Below, one piece after another: positions 8,960 to 16,221 of a stretch of DNA of 64,000 nt. The position numbers were made by a program, and so were the translations under genes. This DNA comes from Salinibacterium sp. UTAS2018. Lineage in GTDB: Bacteria > Actinomycetota > Actinomycetes > Actinomycetales > Microbacteriaceae. Each line of letters opens with the position of its first letter. Position 1 is the stretch's first letter. The DNA is taken from the NCBI RefSeq assembly GCF_004118935.1, contig NZ_CP035375.1:2356001-2420000 (forward strand), given 5' to 3'. The notes below the pieces were generated by a model. The model saw nothing but the letters and a program-made list of their open reading frames with translations. It had not been told where the DNA came from and ran no database searches.

Positions 8960-10258
8960 TTAGAACTCGAAGTCTGAGTAGTCCCAGGAACAGGTCCGAA
9001 TGTTCTGTTGGTGTTCTTTGACCCACGCGCGCGCTTTGTCGGGAGATAAGGCGAACAAAGCCGATAGCCCATCGCCGACTCGTTGATCGCTGTCTATAGA
9101 GGCGTTGGAACGAAAGGTGTTCTTGTTCATGAACCACGATTGGACTATCAGGTGGCCTTGGAGCCAGAAGTCTCCGGAACTATCGTCCGGAGCGCACTTG
9201 GAAACATCGTTGAAAGCTGACTCAACGGAGCTCGAAACGATATCGGCTGCTCTTGGATTGAGATCGAGCCGAAAGAACGTTCCTCTGGGAGCCTGGGGGT
9301 CGTAGGTTGGAGCGAGGTCCTGTGTAAGCGATGTAAAAGCGAGGTCGCTAGTGGAAGTGAGGTCCGAAATTCTTGACCAAGTGCTTAAGAGGGGATCGAG
9401 TACAGGCAGATAGGTGCTCAAAACCTTGACTTCTAGACCGTTCTTCTCACTAGTTGTCCATTCGAGCTCAGTGCCTCCCTGAGCCCTCCACTCTTGACCA
9501 TTGCGCGAGGCAATAAGGGCGCCGCCGGTAATGATCGGAGCAACGGCAAGGATTAGCACGACGCCGACCGCCACGGTATTGCGCGTCCTATCCCGGCTCA
9601 TTGCAATTGCGACCAAAACGAGGCCACTGGCGAGCGAGATAAGACACTTTCCAGCGAATACGTATGAATCAGGGACGTGAGCCGTCGCTGCAACATAGCC
9701 ACCTAGCGGGTTGAGCGCTAAGAACCATGACGCCCCATCGCTAAAGAGTGCAACGGCATATAGAGCAAGTGGAACGAGTACAGCGAGAGGAATGGACCAC
9801 CATTGGCGGGCAACCTCCGCGACCACGAAACCAACCGTGACGAACAGTCCGTTTGCTGCAAAGGCTAGGGCGAGGCTAAATGGTTCAGCGGCCCCGGCGA
9901 GATGGCCCACAATCCCCGCACGTACAAGTAGAGAAAGGAAAACCACGGTCGTTAGTGCAATGACCCAGAGCATGGTGGCGACGAACTGTGGCGCGCGTAT
10001 CGAGGCAAGGCTGAGTGAGGCTGTTTCTTCCGATGTCGACAACTTGTTTCGCGTTGATCTGAGTGACTCCCAGGCCCCGAATCCGGATAGGAAAGGGGCG
10101 AGGAAGTGCGTTGTTTGCAGGAGCGCTTCAGAGGTGTTTTGCCAGCTCGCCACTTGGGGCCATGAACCCGTGACACCGACCGCTATAGCGAGGAGCGCTA
10201 AGACTGGGGCCGCAATTCTAAATGAAGAGTGTCTCAGTTCGAGTACTACTTGACTCAT
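8960..10258 (-). CDS. ABC-2-like permease with large C-terminal extracytoplasmic domain
   Basis: A 432-residue membrane protein. The N-terminal 260 residues carry roughly seven hydrophobic segments and resemble ABC-2 type exporter permeases, although no diagnostic motif is present. A last membrane segment near residues 235-255 is followed by about 170 hydrophilic residues with two cysteines, predicted outside the cell. The start overlaps the ATPase stop as ATGA. A membrane domain followed by an external domain suggests recognition or release of a secreted or surface substrate. Confidence 0.75.
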   Translation of the reverse strand: MSQVVLELRHSSFRIAAPVLALLAIAVGVTGSWPQVASWQNTSEALLQTTHFLAPFLSGFGAWESLRSTRNKLSTSEETASLSLASIRAPQFVATMLWVIALTTVVFLSLLVRAGIVGHLAGAAEPFSLALAFAANGLFVTVGFVVAEVARQWWSIPLAVLVPLALYAVALFSDGASWFLALNPLGGYVAATAHVPDSYVFAGKCLISLASGLVLVAIAMSRDRTRNTVAVGVVLILAVAPIITGGALIASRNGQEWRAQGGTELEWTTSEKNGLEVKVLSTYLPVLDPLLSTWSRISDLTSTSDLAFTSLTQDLAPTYDPQAPRGTFFRLDLNPRAADIVSSSVESAFNDVSKCAPDDSSGDFWLQGHLIVQSWFMNKNTFRSNASIDSDQRVGDGLSALFALSPDKARAWVKEHQQNIRTCSWDYSDFEF

Positions 10259-11016
10259 TGGTCTCCAACTCGTTGCGGTCCTATGACACTTGTGTAGCCG
10301 CGTTCGAGCGCTGAATCACCCGGGGAGTCTGGCAGTTCCTTGTGTTCGAGCTCCGGAACTGTCCCTTCGAATAGGTTCTTCCCTTGATCCAGTACGAGCA
10401 CTCGAGAGGCGAGCGCTCGCACGTCCTCGACAAGGTGAGAACTCAGAATAATGCAGCGGTCGGTTTGGATCGATCGAATTAGCTCACGAAAGTTTATCCG
10501 TTGCTCTGGATCCAGCCCAGAAGTCGGTTCATCGAGGATCAACAGATCTGGCGAATGAACGATTGCTTGAGCGATTCCGGCTCGGCGTCTCATGCCGCCA
10601 GACAACTTTCCGACTCTGGTTTTGCGTGCCGAACCGAGACCTACTTGGTCGATGGCTTCACACGCGGCCGCTGAAATGGCTCTTCGAGGAAGCCGTTTGA
10701 GCCAAGCTCCGTACTGGACAAATTCTTCAACAGTAAAGCTTGGAACATATCCAAAGTCTTGGGGAAGAAAGCCGATTCGGGTAAGTAAGTCGTGTTTTGA
10801 TCCAGCCGATCGAAGGTCGATGCCGAGAACTTCTAGCTTGCCGGCATCGACCTTCTGGATACCCACGAGAGCCCTCAGCAAGGTTGACTTTCCTGCGCCA
10901 TTGCGGCCGACGATCGCAAGAACTCCATCATCTAATTCAAGGTTAAAGTTCTGGACTTGCGGGAAAGGGGTCCCTTTGTACTGAACTGTTACACCCCGAG
11001 CGCTGAGGGAAACCAC
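10255..11016 (-). CDS. ABC exporter ATPase
   Basis: A 253-residue ATP-binding subunit with Walker A GRNGAGKST (about residue 37), a Q-loop at 'GFLPQDFGY', signature LSGGMRRRAGIAQAI, Walker B LLILDEPTSGLD and a switch histidine in 'ILSSHLVED'. This is the drug/antibiotic/bacteriocin exporter subclass (DrrA/CcmA-like), not an importer. The GTG start is two bases after the stop of the secreted four-cysteine protein, and its end overlaps the permease start. The order is therefore secreted protein, ATPase, permease, membrane protein. Confidence 0.88.
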   Translation of the reverse strand: MVSLSARGVTVQYKGTPFPQVQNFNLELDDGVLAIVGRNGAGKSTLLRALVGIQKVDAGKLEVLGIDLRSAGSKHDLLTRIGFLPQDFGYVPSFTVEEFVQYGAWLKRLPRRAISAAACEAIDQVGLGSARKTRVGKLSGGMRRRAGIAQAIVHSPDLLILDEPTSGLDPEQRINFRELIRSIQTDRCIILSSHLVEDVRALASRVLVLDQGKNLFEGTVPELEHKELPDSPGDSALERGYTSVIGPQRVGDQ

Positions 11017-11018
11017 GA

Positions 11019-11435
11019 TTAGGCGGGGCAGTTGGCAGAGAGCGTGGTGGAATCGCCGCTATTAATCTCGGCGTTACTTCCCGTCCGGACCTCGGTGAAA
11101 AAGACACCCTGCCTGTTGTTATCACAGCCCTGTGCGGCAATGGAATAACTGTTGTCCCAGCTTGAGAAGCTATGGGTGGCGACGACCGGATGCCACCATC
11201 CTTCGCTTCGGTGTACTTCGATAAAGACCGAGCGGGTTGTTGCTGAAGTGCAGCTTACGTAACCGCTTCCGTAAATTTGCGATGATGCGGCTTTGTACGG
11301 AGTGTAGGAAGTGGCTGTGCACCCCTGTCCGGAAGTGCCGCTCGCATCGGCGAACGCCGCGGTTGCGCCCGCGAGGCTTGCACCAAGAGACAGCGACGCT
11401 GCCACAGCCAATGTAACTATGTTTGAGACACGCAT
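11019..11435 (-). CDS. Small secreted four-cysteine protein
   Basis: A 138-residue precursor. Residues 1-29 form a Sec signal peptide with cleavage after ...ATAAFA. The mature part of about 109 residues has four cysteines (Gly-Cys-Thr, Ser-Cys-Thr, Gly-Cys-Asp, Asn-Cys-Pro), room for two disulfides, and alternating hydrophobic/Ser-Thr segments suggesting a small beta-sandwich. The ATG at 11435 has GGAGC seven bases upstream. It is the first gene of a tight operon with an ABC exporter. Similar small beta proteins are common in actinobacteria without known function; a bacteriocin-like role is only one possibility, and the sequence does not match the lactococcin 972 pattern. Confidence 0.78.
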   Translation of the reverse strand: MRVSNIVTLAVAASLSLGASLAGATAAFADASGTSGQGCTATSYTPYKAASSQIYGSGYVSCTSATTRSVFIEVHRSEGWWHPVVATHSFSSWDNSYSIAAQGCDNNRQGVFFTEVRTGSNAEINSGDSTTLSANCPA

Positions 11436-11856
11436 TGACTTGCTCCGATCAATTTGATTGTCGCGGTCGGGAACGCTCACTCAGATGTAAGCCCAGCGCT
11501 CTAAGCCTAGCAATGAATTTGAGCAGAAATCAATACTATGCGGCCGAGCTTGCGTTGGGTTTTGGCGTTCTTGCTGCGCAGCAAATCAGTAGTTCAGATT
11601 GGGCGGCAAGAGCATTCACAAAAGAGGGGCGGCGGTTCGGTGGCCGCCGAACCCTGTGCGCCTTCAGCTGTTTTGCGCTCTCACGCGCCAACCGACGTAG
11701 TTGTTGGGAACCATACTGACAGAGCATCTGGGGAGGTGAAAAGGTGACAGGACGCCTTGATTGGGATGCGATATGTCTTGTATGCAGGACTACGCCTTGA
11801 GCGTTGAAATGTGTGCGGTTGTGGCTTACAGCGCGTGGCCGCGTGGTCGCCCTGAG
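11436..11856. other. Intergenic stretch upstream of secreted protein operon
   Basis: About 420 bases with no supported gene. It should contain the promoter of the leftward secreted-protein/ABC operon. Overlapping frames on both strands are arginine/proline-rich and lack start signals. Confidence 0.4.
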
Positions 11857-12240
11857 ATGCTTGGGCGTATGCACCTCGATATATCGACGATTCCGGGGAT
11901 TCAAAAAACGGGGGTGACGCTCACCGCCCTCATCATCCACGAAGAACAATGGTCGAGCGTGCTTTCTCCGTGGCTGGCCGGACGCCGTGCCATCCACGCA
12001 GCGTTCGGTGTCAGTAAAAAGCAGGAGCTTCACGCCAATCACCTATATAAGGGACGCAAGAAGTATTGCGATACGCAAGAGCAAGGAGATCGATACGGTC
12101 TGCCGCTTCGCAACGCAACTGGTCGCATCATGCTTACTGCCCTCGCAAAGAATTCGGGCTTCACTGTAGTCACTATAGGTAATGGTTCTGATGGCGGTAG
12201 TGGTGCTATTGCCGCCATCAGAACCATTAGGTGCCGGTGA
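11857..12240 (+). pseudogene. Frameshifted and truncated DUF3800 family gene
   Basis: From about 11905 the frame reads TGVTLTALIIHEEQW, then WLAGRRAIHAAFGV and KQELHANHLYKGRKKYCDT, which match the DUF3800 layout. The expected N-terminal acidic motif YIDDSGDS is present at 11880-11903 but in a different frame; the switch falls in the run A6-C-G5 (11903-11914), consistent with one extra base. There is no in-frame start for the YIDDSG part. The C-terminus ends in an inverted repeat (12181-12228) instead of the rest of the domain. DUF3800 proteins are often associated with mobile and defence regions. The family call rests on my recognition of the pattern. Confidence 0.62.
12181..12228. repeat. 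Perfect 17-bp inverted repeat with 14-nt loop
   Basis: Arms at 12181-12197 and 12212-12228 are exactly complementary. No T tract follows either arm. It sits where the DUF3800 homology stops, so it may be a terminator-like hairpin or a mobile-element end. Confidence 0.75.
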
Positions 12241-12267
12241 TCGCGTCTGCGAGGGTGTACCCCACGT

Positions 12268-12292
12268 GGACGGTTCGCGACCGCGACCGTCC
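12268..12292 (-). terminator. Hairpin downstream of small gene 12307-12456
   Basis: GGACGGT-CGCG pairs with CGCG-ACCGTCC with one bulged T. It lies 15 bases past the stop of the small leftward gene. Confidence 0.4.
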
Positions 12293-12306
12293 GTAAGGGG
12301 AACCTA

Positions 12307-12456
12307 TTACGGTCGGTAGTCTTCGCGGTCTTCGTAAAGTGAGCGAGCGCTGGGATCCGCGCTTCGGCCACCGTTGGCCGCTCCGCCCAACTGGGTAAAC
12401 ACGAATGCCAGGCGCTTAGCGACCCGACCCATCACATTGAGAAACCGTGTGAACAT
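12307..12456 (-). CDS. Small 49-residue protein of unknown function
   Basis: Begins at the ATG at 12456 after a GAGAAGGGG ribosome-binding site. The N-terminal half (MFTRFLNVMGRVAKRLAFVF) is an amphipathic, cationic helix. The C-terminal half is a Gly/Ser segment ending in an acidic tail Tyr-Glu-Asp-Arg-Glu-Asp-Tyr-Arg-Pro. I do not recognise a characterised family. A helix plus a conserved-looking acidic terminus would suit a membrane-surface micropeptide. The good ribosome-binding site and the hairpin downstream support it being real. Confidence 0.5.
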   Translation of the reverse strand: MFTRFLNVMGRVAKRLAFVFTQLGGAANGGRSADPSARSLYEDREDYRP

Positions 12457-12682
12457 CGTTGGCCCCTTCTCGGTTGGCTCAACTATATTCAGCAACGCAG
12501 TTCGACTGCAATACTCGCCTCCGCATCCCGGAGTTCCAACGGTGTCACAAGCGGAGCGCCGAATGCGCTGATGTCATCACACACGCTTCGGCCACTCACT
12601 ACGAGATGCCGATGCCTTGTTTTGCGAATCCGTGTGCCATGTTTCGGCGTGAGGCCGTCATTTGGCAGACTCTAGCGTCGGT

Positions 12683-12717
12683 TTGGGGTGAACCCCAATT
12701 AGGTAGCCAGTTGGCTA
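12683..12717 (-). terminator. Two short hairpins downstream of lipoprotein gene
   Basis: TTGGGG-tgaa-CCCCAA at 12683-12698 and TAGCCA-gt-TGGCTA at 12704-12717 overlap the end of the leftward lipoprotein gene. Possible terminator; the T-rich tail is weak. Confidence 0.35.
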
Positions 12718-13248
12718 AGTCCCTGCTTCGAGCTCGGCAATATTAGTCAGGATGTACTCCGAGTCCACGAGAAAGATTGCTGGGCTGCATGTCTCGTCAG
12801 TGACGCTTACATCGCTGCCGGTCTGAATGTCGAATGATAAAGACCAGCACAAGCTCTTAATGCGACGTGCAGCTACTAGCCCTGAATCGAATCTCGCTAG
12901 CCCAGTTGTATATGCGGTAAGCGTCAGACGCTGTTCAGTCGTGTGCCCAGAGACGAGCCAAGTACCGTCCCCTGCAGGGCGAAACTCCGACAAGATCTCT
13001 TCATCGGTGAGGTCAAGTATCTGCAAGCTGAATCCACATTGGTCGAGTTTCGATACAAATAGCTCAACGTCCTCGATAGGTGCTTCCTCCTCGGCTTGGA
13101 TCTGAATGCAGGCCGAGGCGTCAGCGAATAGGAAGGCGGTGCGCTCTAGCGCCCTTACTTCGAGGTCGGCACCGATCTCATTGGCAGGGAGCCCTACGCA
13201 GCTTCCAAGCAGACTTGTGCTGGCTAACAAGACGATCACTGATTTCAC
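12715..13248 (-). CDS. Predicted lipoprotein of unknown function
   Basis: With the GTG start at 13248 the protein has 177 residues and a compact lipoprotein signal ending in LLGSC. An ATG 13 codons upstream is possible, but it would overlap the preceding gene and lengthen the n-region. The mature part is acidic, with three further Cys, and matches no family I know. The start lies four bases after the stop of the frame at 13253-13540, so the two may be co-transcribed. It belongs to the lower-GC accessory segment. Confidence 0.65.
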   Translation of the reverse strand: MKSVIVLLASTSLLGSCVGLPANEIGADLEVRALERTAFLFADASACIQIQAEEEAPIEDVELFVSKLDQCGFSLQILDLTDEEILSEFRPAGDGTWLVSGHTTEQRLTLTAYTTGLARFDSGLVAARRIKSLCWSLSFDIQTGSDVSVTDETCSPAIFLVDSEYILTNIAELEAGT

Positions 13249-13252
13249 AGCC

Positions 13253-13540
13253 CTAGAGGAGCGCAAGTTCTGCCTCCAATGCGTCAAAATGCGAGTTGGT
13301 GTCTACTGCGAAGGCCGGGATGGATGCAGCGGGTGTCCAGGCATAAGCCCCGCTCCGGGAAGTTCTAATAACGCTAAGCCCTTCCTGGTCTGGCGTTACG
13401 AGATGGACAACTTCATCGTCGGTGATCGCCCCGCTGAGCTCAGAGAACGACCCAACGACCGCAACGCCCGTAAAGAGTTTTTGGGGCGATCCGTCAGTAG
13501 AACAAAGCAAGCATGACCCCCACTGTCGAAATGCGAACAT
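13253..13540 (-). CDS. Hypothetical protein, possibly a C-terminal remnant
   Basis: A 95-residue frame from an ATG at 13540 without a convincing ribosome-binding site. The region after residue 20 (VAVVGSFSELSGAITDDEVV and following) looks protein-like, whereas the first 20 residues do not. This suggests a gene that lost its beginning, or a later start. It ends four bases before the lipoprotein start. No family recognised. Confidence 0.35.
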   Translation of the reverse strand: MFAFRQWGSCLLCSTDGSPQKLFTGVAVVGSFSELSGAITDDEVVHLVTPDQEGLSVIRTSRSGAYAWTPAASIPAFAVDTNSHFDALEAELALL

Positions 13541-13801
13541 TTTTCAATTTAGGGCGATGCTATCGCTTGTACTGCTCTCTGGGCAATAGCGTAGCCGCGT
13601 TCACAAGGCCTACTGTGTAGTCGCCAGGCGCTCGCTCTAGTGCGCTTCAAGGTTGAATGCCAAGAAGATAGACAGGTCGGCAAAATGTGAGACATTATTG
13701 ATTTCACATAGTTGAGTTCGGGGAATCGGTGCGTGCGAAGACGCGTCGCGCTAACGCCCACTTGCGCGGTTCGCTGGAACCGCAACTAACTAAGGAGCCT
13801 T
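13541..13801. other. Divergent intergenic region
   Basis: About 260 bases between two divergent lipoprotein-type genes, probably holding both promoters. An imperfect dyad ATGTGA...TCACAT with a spacer of about 13 bases lies near 13684-13708; the spacing does not fit a CRP site. Confidence 0.35.
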
Positions 13802-14248
13802 ATGAGACATCTTCTGTCCGCGGCCGTGTGCGCCGGAATGCTGATCTTTGTTTCTGCGTGCACACAAGTTGAGCCGCCGCCCACTGAAGTTTCGTCGAGC
13901 GAAGTGGCGACCTCGTTGGAGGACGGCAATGTTGGGCTGTGCCATTCGCTCTCGATCGAACTCATGACGGTGTACGGCGTGGTCTCGGGGTATGAGGCCG
14001 GCGAGTTGAATAGGGAATCGTTCGACTACATGATTGCCACTATTGCCGACGGCTTCCCGATCCTCGGAATCTTGCACAAGGACGCGCTTTTGAGCAGCCA
14101 AGTCGACGACCTGCGTTCGGCAATCACGGAGCTAGCCGCCGACGGTGCCGAACCGGCCACAGGGGACGCGTCAGCGTTGGGAGAAGCGACGACGGCGCTC
14201 GCTGTCGAATGCGATGCAGTCGGCGCGCCTTTGAGCTTTTACCAGTAG
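13802..14248 (+). CDS. Predicted lipoprotein of unknown function
   Basis: A 148-residue protein with a lipobox VSAC at about residue 20 and an acidic, Ser/Thr/Pro-rich linker. The helical remainder holds a pair of cysteines (LCHSLS and VECDAV) that could form one disulfide. A clear AAGGAG lies seven bases before the ATG. No family recognised. It is the last gene before the right-hand direct repeat and ends about 40 bases short of it. Confidence 0.72.
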   Translation: MRHLLSAAVCAGMLIFVSACTQVEPPPTEVSSSEVATSLEDGNVGLCHSLSIELMTVYGVVSGYEAGELNRESFDYMIATIADGFPILGILHKDALLSSQVDDLRSAITELAADGAEPATGDASALGEATTALAVECDAVGAPLSFYQ

Positions 14249-14291
14249 CCACAGGCGAGTCGCCTTCGCGATGCCGATGCCGCTGTCAGGT

Positions 14292-14332
14292 ATGAGGTCA
14301 CAGCAGCAATGCGCCACCGCATTCGGCTGACC
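14292..14332 (+). repeat. Imperfect direct repeat, right copy (partner at 8032-8072)
   Basis: Same orientation as the left copy, 33 of 41 identities, no gaps. Here it sits about 25 bases before the HEAT-repeat gene. See the left copy for shared motifs. Confidence 0.6.
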
Positions 14333-14356
14333 CGCTCGGGATAAAGTTGCGGTCAC

Positions 14357-15115
14357 ATGAAGAGCTCAGTGAGTCAGTTGCGCGGTCGTGGATTCTTGCG
14401 CGACGAGGATATTGAAGCCTCCCGTCATTTGTCGGCGGCTGAGCTGACGCGACAGTTGGACTCGACTGACGCTGTCGAGCGATCAGCCGCAGTGCGGTTG
14501 CTCTCGCGTGCTGCGCGTCCGGATGCTTCGCTGAATCAGCTTTTCGTGGAGCGACTCATGCGAGAGACCAAGCTCTATACCAAGCTCGAACTGTGCGAAG
14601 CGCTCCAAGTGGGCGGCCGAGAAACCGCCCAGCTGCTCATTCCGCTGCTCGGTGCTATCGGGCGGAATCAGCACACCCAGCCCGCTGTCGAAGCGTTCAA
14701 GAAGGCGAGCTACCCGCTTCCGCGAGACATCGTGGCTCGGATTCTCGCGCGTATGGACCCTGTGGTGTTGCCCACCTTGATTGCGGCCGTTGTCGACGGG
14801 TCACGGACGCAGGCGGTTGAGGCGATCGATGCCGTTGGCTTCCTGTGTTTCTATTCGGCGGTGGCTACGACGGATCGGCTGGCAGCGCTTCACGCGCTCA
14901 CTGAGAAGCTGCGGGGCAATCCCGGCGACGAGCTCATGCAGTGGAAGATCGTGCGTGCGCTCGAGAGTTTCAATCATCCGGATGTCATGCTCATCCTCGA
15001 GCAAATCGTCGCGAGAAATACCAGTCCGGTGATAGTTCGGGAAGCCCAGCGGTCACTCGCGGTGGTTGCCGAACAGCCAGCGCTGCGGGCTTCGTTCGAC
15101 ACCGAGATGCGCTGA
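14357..15115 (+). CDS. HEAT-repeat protein
   Basis: A 252-residue, all-helical soluble protein. Repeated pairs of helices are visible, such as DAVERSAAVRLLSRAARPDA, ETAQLLIPLLGAIGRN and VMLILEQIVARN, the pattern of HEAT/PBS-lyase-like scaffolds. Such proteins serve as protein-binding adaptors; no catalytic motif is evident. The start is an ATG at 14357 behind a weak ribosome-binding site (AAAGTTGCGG). It is transcribed towards, but separately from, the metal transport genes, which have their own operator at 15204. Confidence 0.7.
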   Translation: MKSSVSQLRGRGFLRDEDIEASRHLSAAELTRQLDSTDAVERSAAVRLLSRAARPDASLNQLFVERLMRETKLYTKLELCEALQVGGRETAQLLIPLLGAIGRNQHTQPAVEAFKKASYPLPRDIVARILARMDPVVLPTLIAAVVDGSRTQAVEAIDAVGFLCFYSAVATTDRLAALHALTEKLRGNPGDELMQWKIVRALESFNHPDVMLILEQIVARNTSPVIVREAQRSLAVVAEQPALRASFDTEMR

Positions 15116-15203
15116 ACGCGACGTCGAATGGCGAGGTTGACAGTGCGCCGATTCTGCGGCCCGGAAAGATCCGCGACTTTTACCGATCAATGAGATTTCA
15201 GGC

Positions 15204-15225
15204 AAACTACGTCTAGACGTAGTTT
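15204..15225. promoter_or_regulatory. MntR/DtxR-type operator, perfect 22-bp palindrome
   Basis: A 22-bp perfect inverted repeat (half-site AAACTACGTCT) 33 bases before the metal-binding lipoprotein gene. A related dyad lies at 18739-18760 next to the mntR-like gene, which supports shared control by that regulator. Confidence 0.8.
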
Positions 15226-15258
15226 CTTAAAGAGGCTCTCCCAACATAGGATCAGAAC

Positions 15259-16221
15259 ATGGGAATGAGAGCTGCAACAGGGCGCCGACGCGCCACGCGC
15301 ATGACGACGATTGCCGCTGCGGCATCCGCCCTTCTGCTCGGACTCGCTGGCTGCACCGCGGTGTCGGATGCGGGCGCCACGACTGACCCGAACGACGATC
15401 GCCCCGTCGTGCTCACCACGTTCACGGTGCTCGCCGATATCGCCGAGAACGTGGCCGGCGACAACCTGCGGGTGGAATCCATCACCAAGGTGGGCGCCGA
15501 GATTCACGGCTATGAGCCCACGCCCGGCGACATCGCCAAAGCGGCCGAAGCTGACCTGATTCTCGACAACGGGCTCAATCTCGAGGTGTGGTTCGCGCAG
15601 TTCGTCGATGGTCTCGACGTTCCCCACGTTGTGGTGTCTGACGGGGTGGAACCGATCGATATCACCGAGGATGCCTACGCTGGTTTGCCCAACCCGCACG
15701 CGTGGATGAGCCCCCTCAACGCACAAATCTACGTCGACAATATGGAGGCCGCGTTCGCCGAACTCGACCCCGATAATGCCGCCGACTACGCCGCCAATGC
15801 TGAGGCGTACAAAGCCGAACTACAGCTCGTGAACGATGAGCTCACGACCGAACTCGCCGAGTTGCCGGCCTCGCAGCGCGCTCTCGTCTCGTGCGAAGGA
15901 GCGTTCTCTTACCTGGCACGCGACGCTGGGCTGAGCGAGCACTACCTGTGGGCGGTCAACGCTGAGCAGCAGTCGACCCCGCGCCAGATTGCGTCGGTGA
16001 TCGAATTCGTGAGAGACAACGATGTGCCCGCCGTCTTCTGCGAATCCACGGTCTCTGACCGCGCCATGCAGCAGGTCGTCGAAGCAACCGACGCCAGCTT
16101 CGGCGGAACCCTCTACGTTGATTCGCTGTCGGAGGAAGGTGGCCCCGTGCCGACCTACCTCGAGCTGCTGCGCCACGACGCCGAGACCATCATCGCCGGG
16201 TTGACCGGGGCGTCCCAATGA
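15259..16221 (+). CDS. mntA: Manganese-type ABC transporter substrate-binding lipoprotein
   Basis: A 320-residue cluster A-I metal-binding protein with lipobox LAGC at residue 32. The four expected metal ligands are His83 (EIHGYEP), His in LPNPHAWMSP, Glu in FCESTVS and Asp in VDSLSEE. The His-His-Glu-Asp set is that of Mn/Fe-type proteins (PsaA, MntC, TroA), whereas ZnuA-type zinc proteins have a third His. An in-frame ATG at codon 15 would also leave a usable signal. It overlaps the ATPase gene as ATGA. Likely repressed by the MntR-like protein when Mn is plentiful. The gene symbol is by analogy. Confidence 0.85.
   Translation: MGMRAATGRRRATRMTTIAAAASALLLGLAGCTAVSDAGATTDPNDDRPVVLTTFTVLADIAENVAGDNLRVESITKVGAEIHGYEPTPGDIAKAAEADLILDNGLNLEVWFAQFVDGLDVPHVVVSDGVEPIDITEDAYAGLPNPHAWMSPLNAQIYVDNMEAAFAELDPDNAADYAANAEAYKAELQLVNDELTTELAELPASQRALVSCEGAFSYLARDAGLSEHYLWAVNAEQQSTPRQIASVIEFVRDNDVPAVFCESTVSDRAMQQVVEATDASFGGTLYVDSLSEEGGPVPTYLELLRHDAETIIAGLTGASQ

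Noticed and set aside
11019..11435. Lactococcin 972-type bacteriocin
   Set aside because: The operon layout is suggestive, but the four-cysteine pattern and lack of the typical aromatic spacing do not fit; left as an unassigned secreted protein.
11536..12042. 168-codon leftward frame over the DUF3800 remnant
   Set aside because: Arg/His/Pro-rich and without ribosome-binding site; the DUF3800 likeness is on the other strand.
13684..13708. CRP-type site ATGTGA...TCACAT
   Set aside because: The spacer is about 13 bases instead of 6, so it is unlikely to be a CRP operator.
13549..13785. 78-codon leftward frame between lipoprotein genes
   Set aside because: Arg/His/Ser-rich, no start signal, covers a likely promoter region.
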